Of a DNA stretch of 28,079 nt, positions 16,750 through 23,865 are shown in pieces (the stretch's first letter is position 1; every line of letters starts with the position of its first letter). A program made the position numbers and the translations under genes. The DNA comes from JBAZWE01 sp041658605. GTDB taxonomy: Bacteria; Actinomycetota; Thermoleophilia; BMS3ABIN01. Where the stretch lies: contig JBAZZU010000028.1 in assembly GCA_041658605.1 (NCBI GenBank), positions 1 through 28,079 of the forward strand, given 5' to 3'. Below the pieces are notes generated by a model that did not search any database, was not told where the DNA came from, and saw only the letters and a program-made list of their open reading frames with translations.

Positions 16750-17949
16750 TCACTTGAGCCCCAGCAGGTATTCATGGGCGGACAGCGCCGCCTTGCAGCC
16801 TTCTCCCGCCGCGACCACGATCTGTTTGTCACGTACCTGGGTGACATCGCCGGCGGCGTAAATGCCCTGCACCCCGGTGCGGCAGTCGCAGTCGACGACG
16901 ATCTCCCCCCGGCGGTTGAGCTCCAGCAGATCGACGGCGAAACTTGAGTTGGGTTGCAGGCCGACCTCGATGAAAAGGCCCCTGACCTGCAGCTCCAGGC
17001 GTTCGCCGCCCTCGACGGCGCCGATCACCACGGACCGGACGGAGCCGTTCCCTTTTATCTCAAGCGGTTGCCAGAGCAGATGCGTCGTGATGCGCTCCTC
17101 AGCCTGTACCTTGCTTATCAGGACCTCATCACCCGTGAGCTCCGTCAACGATACCAGCCGCACCTCGGGGCAGATTGCCGCCAGCTCCAGCGCCGACTGC
17201 ATGGCGGAATTGCCGCCCCCGGCAACCATCACTTTCTCGCCGGCGAATACCGGCCCGTCGCAGGTGGCGCAATAGCTGACGCCGCGCCCTGCATATTCCG
17301 CCTCTCCGGGTATGCCCAGCTTGCGCGAACGCTTGCCGGAAGCGATTATGACCGTCCGGCCCCTCAGCGTCTTGCCGCCGCTGGTCGTGACCCGCTTGAG
17401 TCCGTCGGCGATGGCCAGGCTGCTGACGGAGTCGCCCGTCTCAAGCACGATACTGAACTGTTTCGCCTGCTCCTCGAATTTTTCCATGAGTTCAGGGCCG
17501 GTTATGTACTGGAAGCCCATGTAGTTCTCGACACCCGCCGTCCACATCGGCTGTCCCCCCAGCTGGTCCGTGACGAGCACGACACTCATCGCCTTGCGCG
17601 CCGCGTAGACGGCTGCCGTGAGCCCCGCGGGGCCGCCACCGATGATGATCGTGTCATAGATCTGCTCCCCGGCCCCTTCACCCGCTGAAGATTCCCGGCC
17701 CAGCAGCCGGTCGATCTCGCCCTTCGCGTCCATGAGCATGAATTCGTTATAGCCGCCGATGTACTTGTCGCCGATGAACACCTGCGGCGTATAGCTCATG
17801 CCCGTGCGCCGCTTCATCTCGGCGACTGCCTCCGGGTTATCCTCGATGTTGATCGCCGTATATGTAATGCCCCTCTCACGGAGGAGCGCCTTCAGGCGGA
17901 TGCAGTGCTGTCAGGTGGGAATCGAATATATGGTTATGGGTGGCGCCAT
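16750..17949 (-). CDS. Glutaredoxin-thioredoxin reductase fusion with in-frame UGA (candidate selenoprotein)
   Basis: A 399-residue FAD/NADPH enzyme with an N-terminal glutaredoxin domain (about 1-82) joined to a thioredoxin-reductase-like domain (about 96-399). The reductase part has the FAD motif IIGGGPAGL (104-109), the redox pair CATC (227-230), the NADPH motif GGGNSA (244-249) and YAAGDV (from 364). The start ATG at 17949 has AAGGAGA five bases upstream. Codon 13 (17911-17913) is TGA exactly where the first active-site Cys of glutaredoxin belongs: YSIPT, then TGA, then QHCIRLK. The reading frame then continues through the whole domain (TYTAINIEDNPEA, TPQVFIGD). A conventional gene call would start at 17817 and lose half the glutaredoxin. 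Selenocysteine insertion giving a UxxC site is the best reading; a nonsense mutation or TGC sequencing error remains possible. Confidence 0.85.
17869..17887 (-). promoter_or_regulatory. Candidate bacterial SECIS hairpin downstream of the in-frame UGA
   Basis: On the coding (minus) strand a 7-bp stem, GCTCCTC with GAGGGGC (one U-G pair), closes a CGTGA loop containing GU. The loop GU lies about 32 bases after the TGA. Bacterial SECIS elements sit within the coding region just after UGA, typically with a G/GU in a small apical loop about 16-37 bases away, so both position and loop fit. A second, shorter hairpin nearer the TGA (CGCC-TGAA-GGCG) lacks GU. Assignment is by inspection only. Confidence 0.6.
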
Positions 17950-18056
17950 GCGTTCTCCTTGTTTACACCTCGTATCTTTGCTTCTACCCGCGGGGAATCC
18001 TCTGGAAACAGGAATCGAGTCACGAGCCGGTGTGGATTTTTCAGGGGGGAACGCAG

Positions 18057-18083
18057 CAGGGACGCGCCTGCGGCGCGTCCCTG
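18057..18083 (-). terminator. Strong GC hairpin after the cupredoxin gene
   Basis: A perfect 12-bp stem, CAGGGACGCGCC with GGCGCGTCCCTG, closes a 3-base loop about 27 bases beyond the stop of the minus-strand cupredoxin gene. No T-run follows on either strand, so it would be a U-less terminator, an mRNA-stabilising end or a degenerate palindromic repeat. It separates the cupredoxin gene from the selenoprotein candidate. Confidence 0.5.
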
Positions 18084-18109
18084 ACGAAACTGGTATCACT
18101 TTGAAATGA

Positions 18110-18490
18110 TTATTTGACCGTGATTTTCCCCTTCATGCTGTGGTGAATGGTGCACGCGTACTCGAAAGTTCCGGACTCGTTGAAGGTATAGCCAAAGTTC
18201 TGGCCCTTGCTCATATTACCCGAATCGAAAACCTTGTTGCTGGCGGTCACGGTATGCGTCGTCGAGTCATCGTTGCTCCAGGTGACGGTCGCCCCCCTGT
18301 CAACGACGAGGTCCGCCGGATTGAATTTGCTGCCCTGCATCATGACTTGTGCCGTGTTACCGGTGACGGTCGTCGCGCCCCCTCCACCGGAACCGTCTCC
18401 GTCCGAGCTGCTCGAGCCGCAACCGCTACCCGCTACGATTGCGATACTTAATACCAGCAGGGCGGATAAAACTGCACATGCTTTCTTCAT
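18110..18490 (-). CDS. Cupredoxin (plastocyanin/azurin-like) lipoprotein
   Basis: A 126-residue exported blue-copper-type protein. A signal peptide ends in AGSGC (lipid-anchored Cys24), followed by a Ser/Gly/Asp-rich flexible tether (25-40). A compact cupredoxin domain (about 45-126) has the full type-1 copper ligand set: His79 in THTVTA and Cys113, His116 and Met119 in YACTIHHSMKG. It should carry single electrons or bind copper at the outer face of the membrane. Its single-copy gene is transcribed with the same orientation as the fusion reductase but separated by a strong hairpin. The redox partner is not identifiable here. Confidence 0.9.
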   Translation of the reverse strand: MKKACAVLSALLVLSIAIVAGSGCGSSSSDGDGSGGGGATTVTGNTAQVMMQGSKFNPADLVVDRGATVTWSNDDSTTHTVTASNKVFDSGNMSKGQNFGYTFNESGTFEYACTIHHSMKGKITVK

Positions 18491-18565
18491 GACTTAACTC
18501 CTTAAGTTTCCATATCCATGCTGCCCTTGCCGGACGAAACCACCACCCGGCAATAGAACAACGAT

Positions 18566-18760
18566 CTAGTCCTCGACTATGATGATCTCAGCCGGGCATT
18601 CGTCGGCGGCGCTCTGAATGGCGTCGCGGAGGCTTTCGTCCGGATTGGCGTTGATGACTGATGCCAGCCCGTCGTCGTTCATCTCAAAGACCTCTGAGCA
18701 TTCGTCACAGCAAATCGCGTCTCCGAGACACTCGTCCCTCGGTTCGATCCTGACTTTCAT
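18566..18760 (-). CDS. Monocluster [3Fe-4S]/[4Fe-4S] ferredoxin
   Basis: A 64-residue acidic ferredoxin starting at the ATG preceded by AGGAG (an upstream in-frame extension is ignored). The cluster motif is Cys11-x2-Asp14-x2-Cys17, then Cys55-Pro56; Asp in the second ligand position is typical of ferredoxins that hold a [3Fe-4S] cluster or an Asp-ligated [4Fe-4S] cluster. Extra cysteines Cys18 and Cys21 in CCDEC are present and could form a disulfide or take part in cluster exchange. It probably serves as a soluble low-potential electron carrier; the FixABCX-type complex encoded about 1 kb away is a plausible but unproven partner. Confidence 0.88.
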   Translation of the reverse strand: MKVRIEPRDECLGDAICCDECSEVFEMNDDGLASVINANPDESLRDAIQSAADECPAEIIIVED

Positions 18761-18991
18761 TCTTTCTCCTTTCATATTTGGGCAGCGCAAAAAAATAACG
18801 CAATAAAGAATTTAACCCTAAATAACCACAGAAGCAAAATCTGAAACCAGCGGATAGTGAACGATGGCATATGCTTGCGGACCAGGACCGGCCTGGCGAC
18901 AAATCCGCGCTGCTGTTGTTAATCGGCCTGCGTGTGTGTATTCTTTTTTTATATTTCATGAATCAATAGAGCGTGTAACTGGAGGATTCCG

Positions 18992-19339
18992 ATGGAACTT
19001 GATATCCAGAGTGAAAAAAACCCCGATGGGGTCGTTATCATCGAGGTGGCCGGAGAACTTGACCTCTACACCGCACCCAGCCTGAAGGAAACCCTGCTGG
19101 CCGCGCTCGAAGGCGACACGCTGAAGGTCCTCATCGATATGACGGGCGTCCACTTTATCGACAGCTCCGCTCTTGGCGTTCTTATCGGAGGCGTCAAGCG
19201 TCTCAAGCCCAAGGGCGGGAAGATGGTCCTCGTCAGCGTCGATGAAAACGTCAACTGGATCTTCCAGATAACCGGTTTGAACAGCGTCTTCGACATCTTC
19301 GCTACCCGGGAAGACGCGTTGAAGAAGCTCGCCGGATAA
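18992..19339 (+). CDS. STAS-domain anti-sigma factor antagonist-like protein (orphan)
   Basis: A 115-residue single STAS domain like SpoIIAA/RsbV. It has the beta-start DGVVIIEVAGELDLYTAP, the DMTGVHFIDSSALGVLIGG helix cap with the phosphorylatable Ser in the DSSALG turn, and KGGKMVLVSV. These proteins bind an anti-sigma factor kinase when unphosphorylated and so free a sigma factor. GGAGG lies just before the ATG. No RsbW-like kinase, phosphatase or sigma factor is adjacent, so it is an orphan here and its partner must be encoded elsewhere. It is divergent from the ferredoxin gene across an A+T-rich gap of about 230 bases that should contain promoters for both. Confidence 0.92.
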   Translation: MELDIQSEKNPDGVVIIEVAGELDLYTAPSLKETLLAALEGDTLKVLIDMTGVHFIDSSALGVLIGGVKRLKPKGGKMVLVSVDENVNWIFQITGLNSVFDIFATREDALKKLAG

Positions 19340-19505
19340 TTCGCGGCTACTTGCAGCGGTCCTGTCGAACGCGGCGGCTGCCGCAATCGCGATACCATTC
19401 CTTCCGTTCTCCAGTCACGCCTGCAGCCGCTCGCGATATGGAGCAGTCCCCAGGCCCCGGCGCAGGCCCGGCAATCCCGGCTGACGAATATCGCCTATGC
19501 TGGTT

Positions 19506-19534
19506 TTGACCATACTCTCCCCGGGTAATCTATT
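19506..19534 (+). promoter_or_regulatory. Candidate sigma70-type promoter for the fix operon
   Basis: TTGACC and TCTATT are separated by 17 bases, about 150 bases before the etfB start. The -35 is one base from consensus; the -10 matches at four of six positions. Chosen by eye only. Confidence 0.3.
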
Positions 19535-19630
19535 CACGCCGCCGGTTTCATCGTGGGGCTGAATTTTCCTGATGCGGCAGGAGTAAACCAGGCGATGACA
19601 AATTCCCACATGAATACCATAAAAATACAT

Positions 19631-19675
19631 GCGCGGCGGGATTGCGTGGTCTTCAGGACATTCCCCCCGCCGCGC
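19631..19675 (+). promoter_or_regulatory. 10-bp inverted repeat in the etfB leader
   Basis: GCGCGGCGGG and CCCGCCGCGC are perfect reverse complements 25 bases apart, ending 17 bases before the etfB start codon. In RNA this could form a stem close to the ribosome site AGGA. No T-run follows. It could tune translation or be a binding site; the role is unproven. Confidence 0.35.
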
Positions 19676-19692
19676 CGAAATGACAGGAATAC

Positions 19693-20544
19693 ATGAACAG
19701 GGAAACGCGTTCGTCGATAAGTTCGGTTGTCTGCGTAAAGCAGGTCCCTGACACAACCCAGGTCAGGGTTGATCCCGATACCGGAAGCCTGATCCGTAAG
19801 GGAGTTCCCTCCATAATCAATCCCTTCGATCTGCACGCGGTCGAGGCCGCCCTCGTCCTGCGGGATAAATTCGGCGGACAGGTGACCGCCCTTTCCATGG
19901 GTCCTCCGCAGGCAGAGGAGGCGCTCAGGAAACTGCTCGGCTTCGGCATCGATCGCGCCGTCCTGCTGTCCGATCGCGCCTTCGGCGGCTCCGATACGCT
20001 GGCCACCACATACGCCCTGTCATGCGCCATCAAAAAGATCGCAACACAGCAGCCGGTGGACCTTGTCATATGCGGAAAACAGTCGATCGACGGCGACACG
20101 GGCCAGGTCGGTCCGGGGCTAGCCCACAGGCTGGGTTTCAGCCAGCTCACGTATATATGCTCGCTGCAGGAGATCGATCTTGAAGCCGGCGTGATACGCG
20201 CGTGGCGCCAGCGTGAGGACGGCCGTGAGCTGCTGGAGGCAAAATTGCCGGCGGCGCTGACCATAACCGAGACCTGTAATCAGATCCGGTATGCCGCGTT
20301 GCCTGACCTGATCGCGGCATCTGATAAACCGGTAGAGGTGTGGAATGTGGACGATGTCGGTGCGGACCGCGCGCTTCTGGGAATCAAGGGTTCTCCCACT
20401 CGAGTCAAGAGGATATTTGCCCCGCCGGCACGCCAGCGGGGAGAGATCCTGTCCACGCCGGGAGGCGATCCAGCTGATGCCGCCGCGTTGCTGATGGACC
20501 GGCTTGGCGAACGCGACATAAGGCTCGGAGGAAGTCGTGTCTGA
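19693..20544 (+). CDS. etfB: Electron transfer flavoprotein beta subunit (FixA-type)
   Basis: The beta subunit of ETF, 283 residues, slightly longer than usual. Family marks are VVCVKQVPDTTQVRVDPDTG, the INPFDLHAVEAAL helix, VTALSMGPPQAEEALRKLLGFGIDRAVLLSDRAFGGSDTLATTYAL and the CGKQSIDGDTGQVGPGLAHRLG signature. Being next to alpha, FixC- and FixX-like genes points to the FixABCX class, in which EtfAB oxidises NADH and splits electrons between ferredoxin and a quinone. Its end overlaps the alpha-subunit start by eight bases, implying translational coupling and one-to-one assembly. The start follows AGGA closely. Identification is firm; bifurcation is inferred from operon structure. Confidence 0.92.
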   Translation: MNRETRSSISSVVCVKQVPDTTQVRVDPDTGSLIRKGVPSIINPFDLHAVEAALVLRDKFGGQVTALSMGPPQAEEALRKLLGFGIDRAVLLSDRAFGGSDTLATTYALSCAIKKIATQQPVDLVICGKQSIDGDTGQVGPGLAHRLGFSQLTYICSLQEIDLEAGVIRAWRQREDGRELLEAKLPAALTITETCNQIRYAALPDLIAASDKPVEVWNVDDVGADRALLGIKGSPTRVKRIFAPPARQRGEILSTPGGDPADAAALLMDRLGERDIRLGGSRV

Positions 20545-21751
20545 TAACGTCAGAAGCGAAACCGACGACTCTCCGAAGAAAGCGGCAGCCAAAAAAGGCA
20601 GGCGCGGCCGCGGTGCCACGAAGCCCGGTGATATCTGGGTAGTCGTCGAAAACGAGGGCGGCACCGCCGGACGCGTATCCTGGGAGCTACTGGGGAAGGC
20701 CGCCGGTCTGGCCGCGGACCTCGGCTCCAGGCCCGCGGTCGTAATCCTCGGGGAAGATGACGAGCGGCTCGCGCGGGAGGCTTTTTCCTATGGAGCCCGC
20801 GTCGCCTATATTGCCAGCCATCCCTCCCTCACGCCTTTTACCGCCGACCCCCACTGCCGCGCCCTGTCGCAGCTGGCCAGGAAATACAAACCTGAGGCCA
20901 TCCTGCTGGGCGCCACAACTCGCGGTCGTGACCTGGCCTCGGCGGTCGCCACGGACCTTAAGACCGGGCTCACCGCCGACTGCACCTCGCTCGAGATCGA
21001 CGAGGAAACGGGGCTCTTAAAGCAGACACGCCCGGCTTTCGGGGGCAACATCATGGCGACAATCATCAGCCCGGACACCCGGCCGCAGATGGCTACGGTC
21101 AGACCGGGCGTTTTTCCGCTACCTGAAATAATCGAAAGCGCCGAAGGCGAGATAGTCTCAACGAAACCACGGCTGGGAGATGACCTGCCGGTCAGACAGC
21201 TTGAGTTCATCCCCAACCCGTCGGACGCGGTTTCCCTGCAGGGAGCGAAGGCGGTAATCGCGGGCGGGCGGGGCATGAAAAAGGCCGGGAATTTCGCGCT
21301 GCTCGAAGAGCTGGCAGCCGAGCTGGACGGTACCGTGGCGGCATCACGCGGCGCCGTGGACGCGGGCTGGATATCACACCAGCGGCAGGTGGGACAGACC
21401 GGACAGACAGTCAGGCCGGTGCTTTACATCGCGGTCGGCATCTCGGGAGCGATTCAGCACGTAGCCGGGATGCAGGAATCCGATATCGTGATCGCGATCA
21501 ATAACGACCCGGATGCCCCTATTTTTGACGTTGCTGATTTCGGGATAGTCGGAGACCTTTTTGAAACCATACCGGCGCTCATCGCCGAGATTCGGAAACG
21601 CAAGACGGCCGGCGGCGCAGCCCTCGATTTCACGGCCGGTGAACCGTCTGTCTTAAAGAAAGCGGGAAAGGGCGCGGGAAAGGCTCCGACTGAAGACGCG
21701 GAAAATACGCCTGATGAAACTCCGCGCGACGCGCTCGGTGGCGGCGAATGA
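20537..21751 (+). CDS. etfA: Electron transfer flavoprotein alpha subunit (FixB-type) with charged extensions
   Basis: The alpha subunit, 404 residues against about 310-340 usual. The conserved FAD domain is intact: AGGRGMKKAGNFALLEELA, SRGAVDAGWI, QVGQTGQTVRPVLYIAVGISGAIQHVAGM and INNDPDAPIFDVADFGIVGDLFE. The N-terminal flavodoxin-like domain starts near residue 32 (IWVVVENEGG). The first 30 residues are a Lys/Arg-rich tail (KKAAAKKGRRGRG) and the last 40 are a low-complexity acidic/Pro/Thr tail; both are unusual and probably flexible. It starts at a GTG with GGAGGA five bases upstream, inside the end of etfB. The stop overlaps the fixC-like ATG as ATGA. Confidence 0.92.
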   Translation: MSDNVRSETDDSPKKAAAKKGRRGRGATKPGDIWVVVENEGGTAGRVSWELLGKAAGLAADLGSRPAVVILGEDDERLAREAFSYGARVAYIASHPSLTPFTADPHCRALSQLARKYKPEAILLGATTRGRDLASAVATDLKTGLTADCTSLEIDEETGLLKQTRPAFGGNIMATIISPDTRPQMATVRPGVFPLPEIIESAEGEIVSTKPRLGDDLPVRQLEFIPNPSDAVSLQGAKAVIAGGRGMKKAGNFALLEELAAELDGTVAASRGAVDAGWISHQRQVGQTGQTVRPVLYIAVGISGAIQHVAGMQESDIVIAINNDPDAPIFDVADFGIVGDLFETIPALIAEIRKRKTAGGAALDFTAGEPSVLKKAGKGAGKAPTEDAENTPDETPRDALGGGE

Positions 21752-23079
21752 ATCCCGCCGCCCGCGAAACAGCCGCCCGCGCAACCCCGTCCCGCTTCGA
21801 TGCGATCATAGTGGGCGGTGGCCCCGCCGGGCTGGCTGCGGCCATAACGATTGCCGAAGCCGGCCTCAAGGTCGCGGTAATCGAACGCGGCGACTGGCCG
21901 GGCAGCAAGAATGTGATGGGCGGCCTCATCTATTCCCATCCGACTTCGCAGATCGTGCCTGATTTCTGGAAGGAAGCGCCGCTGGAGCGCCATGTCGTCA
22001 GACGCGATATGTGGATGACCACGGCCGACTCGACCCTCAAGGCTTCCTATGAGACGACTGATTTCGCACTCGAGCCCTACAACTCATTCACGGTCTTCCG
22101 CTCGCGTTTCGACAAGTGGCTGGCCGAACAGGCCCGCGCCAGGGGCGCTTACATCATCAATGAGACGCTGGTCGAAGACCTGCTGCTGGAATCGGGGAAA
22201 GTCATCGGCGTTCGCACCGGCAGGCCCGGGGGAGACCTGGAGGGCAATGTGGTCATCCTCGCCGAGGGGGTCAACCGCTTCCTGACGGAGAAAGCGGGGC
22301 TTGGAGCGAAAATCCGCCCGGCGACGGTGGCGCTGGCGGTAAAAGAAGTGCTCTCCCTGCCCAAAGACAGGATCGAGGACCGCTTCAACCTCGAGGATGG
22401 GACGGGAGCCGCCCTGGAGATCGTCGGCGACGTCACGGGCGGCCTGCCGGGGACCGGCTTTATCTATACAAACAGGGACACGATATCCATCGGAGTCGGA
22501 GTCATCCTCAAGGGTCTGGTTGACAAAGTGGGCGAGTCTTATGAACTGCTGGAGCGCTTCAAACGCCAGCCGCAGGTCAAACGCCTGATCGACGGCGCCA
22601 AACCGCGGGAGTATGCCGCGCACCTCATCCCCGAGGGCGGCTATCGCGACATGCCGCAGCTTTACGGCGACGGCGTGCTCGTGGCCGGAGACGCGGCCGG
22701 CATGGTCAACGCGGTGTTTACCGAAGGCGCCAACCTGGCGCTGCTCTCGGGCAGGGCGGCCGGTGAAACAGTTATCCGCGCCGGCAAGACGGGGAATTTC
22801 AGCGCGCATACGCTTTCCTGGTATGGGGAGCGTCTGGAAAAAAGCCTGGTCATCAAGGACCTGAAGCAATTCGAGGATGCGGCGCCGTTCCTCTCATCGC
22901 ACGCGCACATGTTCAACCTGTACCCGGAGGTCGCCTCGGCGGCGATGAAGGAACTGCTTACGGTCGACTCCCTGAGCAAGGCCGACAAGACCCGCCTGAT
23001 TATGAGACTGTTCCGCTCCCAGGTTCCCACGCGGCGACTGGTACGGGATGCATATGACGCCTGGAGGGCTATCCTGTGA
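21748..23079 (+). CDS. fixC: FixC-type ETF:quinone oxidoreductase flavoprotein
   Basis: An FAD-dependent dehydrogenase of 443 residues that takes electrons from ETF and reduces a quinone at the membrane. The N-terminal dinucleotide fold is FDAIIVGGGPAGLAAA...VAVIERG, followed by GSKNVMGGLIY. Later marks are YNSFTVFRSRFDKWLAEQA, VVILAEGVNRFLT, GGYRDMPQLYGDGVLVAGDAAGMVNAVFTEGANLAL (second FAD contact) and the LIMRLFRSQVPTRRLVRDAYDAWRAIL tail. The fused ferredoxin domain of larger ETF-QO enzymes is absent and is provided by the separate FixX-like protein next door. Start and stop overlap both neighbours by four bases (ATGA and GTGA), so it is tightly coupled. Confidence 0.92.
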   Translation: MNPAARETAARATPSRFDAIIVGGGPAGLAAAITIAEAGLKVAVIERGDWPGSKNVMGGLIYSHPTSQIVPDFWKEAPLERHVVRRDMWMTTADSTLKASYETTDFALEPYNSFTVFRSRFDKWLAEQARARGAYIINETLVEDLLLESGKVIGVRTGRPGGDLEGNVVILAEGVNRFLTEKAGLGAKIRPATVALAVKEVLSLPKDRIEDRFNLEDGTGAALEIVGDVTGGLPGTGFIYTNRDTISIGVGVILKGLVDKVGESYELLERFKRQPQVKRLIDGAKPREYAAHLIPEGGYRDMPQLYGDGVLVAGDAAGMVNAVFTEGANLALLSGRAAGETVIRAGKTGNFSAHTLSWYGERLEKSLVIKDLKQFEDAAPFLSSHAHMFNLYPEVASAAMKELLTVDSLSKADKTRLIMRLFRSQVPTRRLVRDAYDAWRAIL

Positions 23080-23444
23080 GCGAGAACAACAAAGAGACAC
23101 CCGTTAATGAAAGACGCAGCGTTGAGCGCGAGCGTGTAAAACCCTGGCCGGCGCCGAAGCTGAATATCACCGCCAGGCTCGGCCTGGTAAAGTTCATCCC
23201 GGACGAGAAGTCGCATCTGTCAGTTATCGATCCCTACGTCTGCAGGACCCGCTGCCCCCAGAAATTCTGTACACATACTTGCCCGGCGCAGGTTTACCGG
23301 TGGGAGGATGAGGAAAAGCTGATATCGATAGCATTCGAAGGCTGTCTGGAATGCGGCACCTGCAGGAGCGGCGGCTGTCCCTGGGAGAATATAGAGATGA
23401 GCTATCCCCGGGGTGGTTTCGGCGTGCAGTACAGGCTGGGATAA
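23076..23444 (+). CDS. fixX: FixX-type ferredoxin-like protein
   Basis: A 122-residue iron-sulfur partner of the FixC-like flavoprotein. Cysteines occur in VCRTRCPQKFCTHTCPAQVY and FEGCLECGTCRSGGCPW, followed by the family C-terminus YPRGGFGVQYRLG. FixX proteins relay electrons between the ETF flavin and the quinone reductase. The first 30 residues are a charged extension beyond the usual length. It starts at a GTG overlapping the fixC stop and is the last gene of the operon; no obvious terminator follows. Identification is firm; whether both clusters are complete [4Fe-4S] sites cannot be read directly. Confidence 0.92.
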   Translation: MSENNKETPVNERRSVERERVKPWPAPKLNITARLGLVKFIPDEKSHLSVIDPYVCRTRCPQKFCTHTCPAQVYRWEDEEKLISIAFEGCLECGTCRSGGCPWENIEMSYPRGGFGVQYRLG

Positions 23445-23469
23445 GGCGCCGCGGCTAAACGGTTCGACC

Positions 23470-23537
23470 GTGCTTCCGTCATTCTGAATAGGCCGGCCGC
23501 GTGCTTCTGTCATTCTGAGCGAAGCGAAGAATCTTTT
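23470..23537. repeat. Dispersed-type palindromic repeat with duplicated head
   Basis: The 18-mer GTGCTTCYGTCATTCTGA occurs at 23470-23487 and 23501-23518 with one mismatch. The second copy runs on into GCGAAGCGAAGAATCTTTTT, in which ATTCT...AGAAT and GC...GC can fold back. The unit TCATTCTGAGCGAAGCGAAG resembles an intergenic repeat I recall from many bacterial genomes. It lies between fixX and the ferritin-like gene and ends close to that gene's ribosome site. It may be a small non-autonomous repeat element. Confidence 0.55.
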
Positions 23538-23575
23538 TCATACAACAAACTGCAAGACGACGTGAAGGAGACGAA

Positions 23576-23803
23576 ATGAGCGACATCTCAACCGATCTCA
23601 ATAATCTGCGGGAAGATATCAAGGACGAACTTCTGGCTATCAACCACTACCAGGCACACATCGACGCGACGGACAATTCTGAGATCCAGAAACTGCTGGC
23701 CCATATCCGCGACGAGGAAAAGGAGCACGTGGCCGAACTGGTTAAGCTGCTGCGCGCCCTCGACCCGACGGAAGACGAGAAATTCCTGAAGGAAGGCATT
23801 TAG
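23576..23803 (+). CDS. Minimal encapsulated-ferritin-like protein without visible cargo-targeting tail
   Basis: A 75-residue two-helix protein of the ferritin-like superfamily. The first helix holds DELLAINHYQAHID with candidate ligand Glu18; the second holds RDEEKEHVAELVKLL with Glu48 and His51 (ExxH). Two such chains would be needed to form a four-helix ferroxidase unit, as in encapsulated ferritins (EncFtn). EncFtn proteins are usually about 95-100 residues with a C-terminal hydrophobic tag that docks in an encapsulin shell. Here the end, DPTEDEKFLKEGI, has no obvious tag and no encapsulin gene is in view. AAGGAG precedes the ATG. Iron oxidation or storage is likely; the assembly state is unknown. 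Confidence 0.82.
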   Translation: MSDISTDLNNLREDIKDELLAINHYQAHIDATDNSEIQKLLAHIRDEEKEHVAELVKLLRALDPTEDEKFLKEGI

Positions 23804-23865
23804 CCGGGGGAAACGCCATATGCCGGGAATATCGCAGGAACCCGGTTAGCGCTACCGGCTGCAGT

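Larger units (their letters stand above)
19340..19692 (+). other. 353-base gap: no gene, candidate leader of the fix operon
   Basis: No convincing coding frame is present; the open frames on the minus strand lack ribosome sites or homology. The right half has a candidate sigma70-type promoter and a long-range inverted repeat listed separately, so it probably holds the promoter and a 5' leader of about 150 bases for the downstream ETF genes. Confidence 0.5.

Noticed and set aside
17818..18099. Interpretation of the glutaredoxin-reductase gene as a pseudogene with a nonsense mutation, or as two separate genes
   Set aside because: The TGA replaces exactly the redox cysteine, the flanking frame is intact on both sides, a strong ribosome site precedes the upstream ATG, and a GU-loop hairpin follows. 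Sec explains all of these; decay would not choose this codon.
19415..19836. Minus-strand open frames of 100-113 codons in and beside the gap before etfB
   Set aside because: No ribosome site or family resemblance; they overlap the etfB start and probable leader.
19693..23444. Nitrogen-fixation cluster suggested by the fix gene names
   Set aside because: No nif genes are present; FixABCX-type ETF complexes also occur in non-fixing anaerobes, so only the electron-transfer role is claimed.
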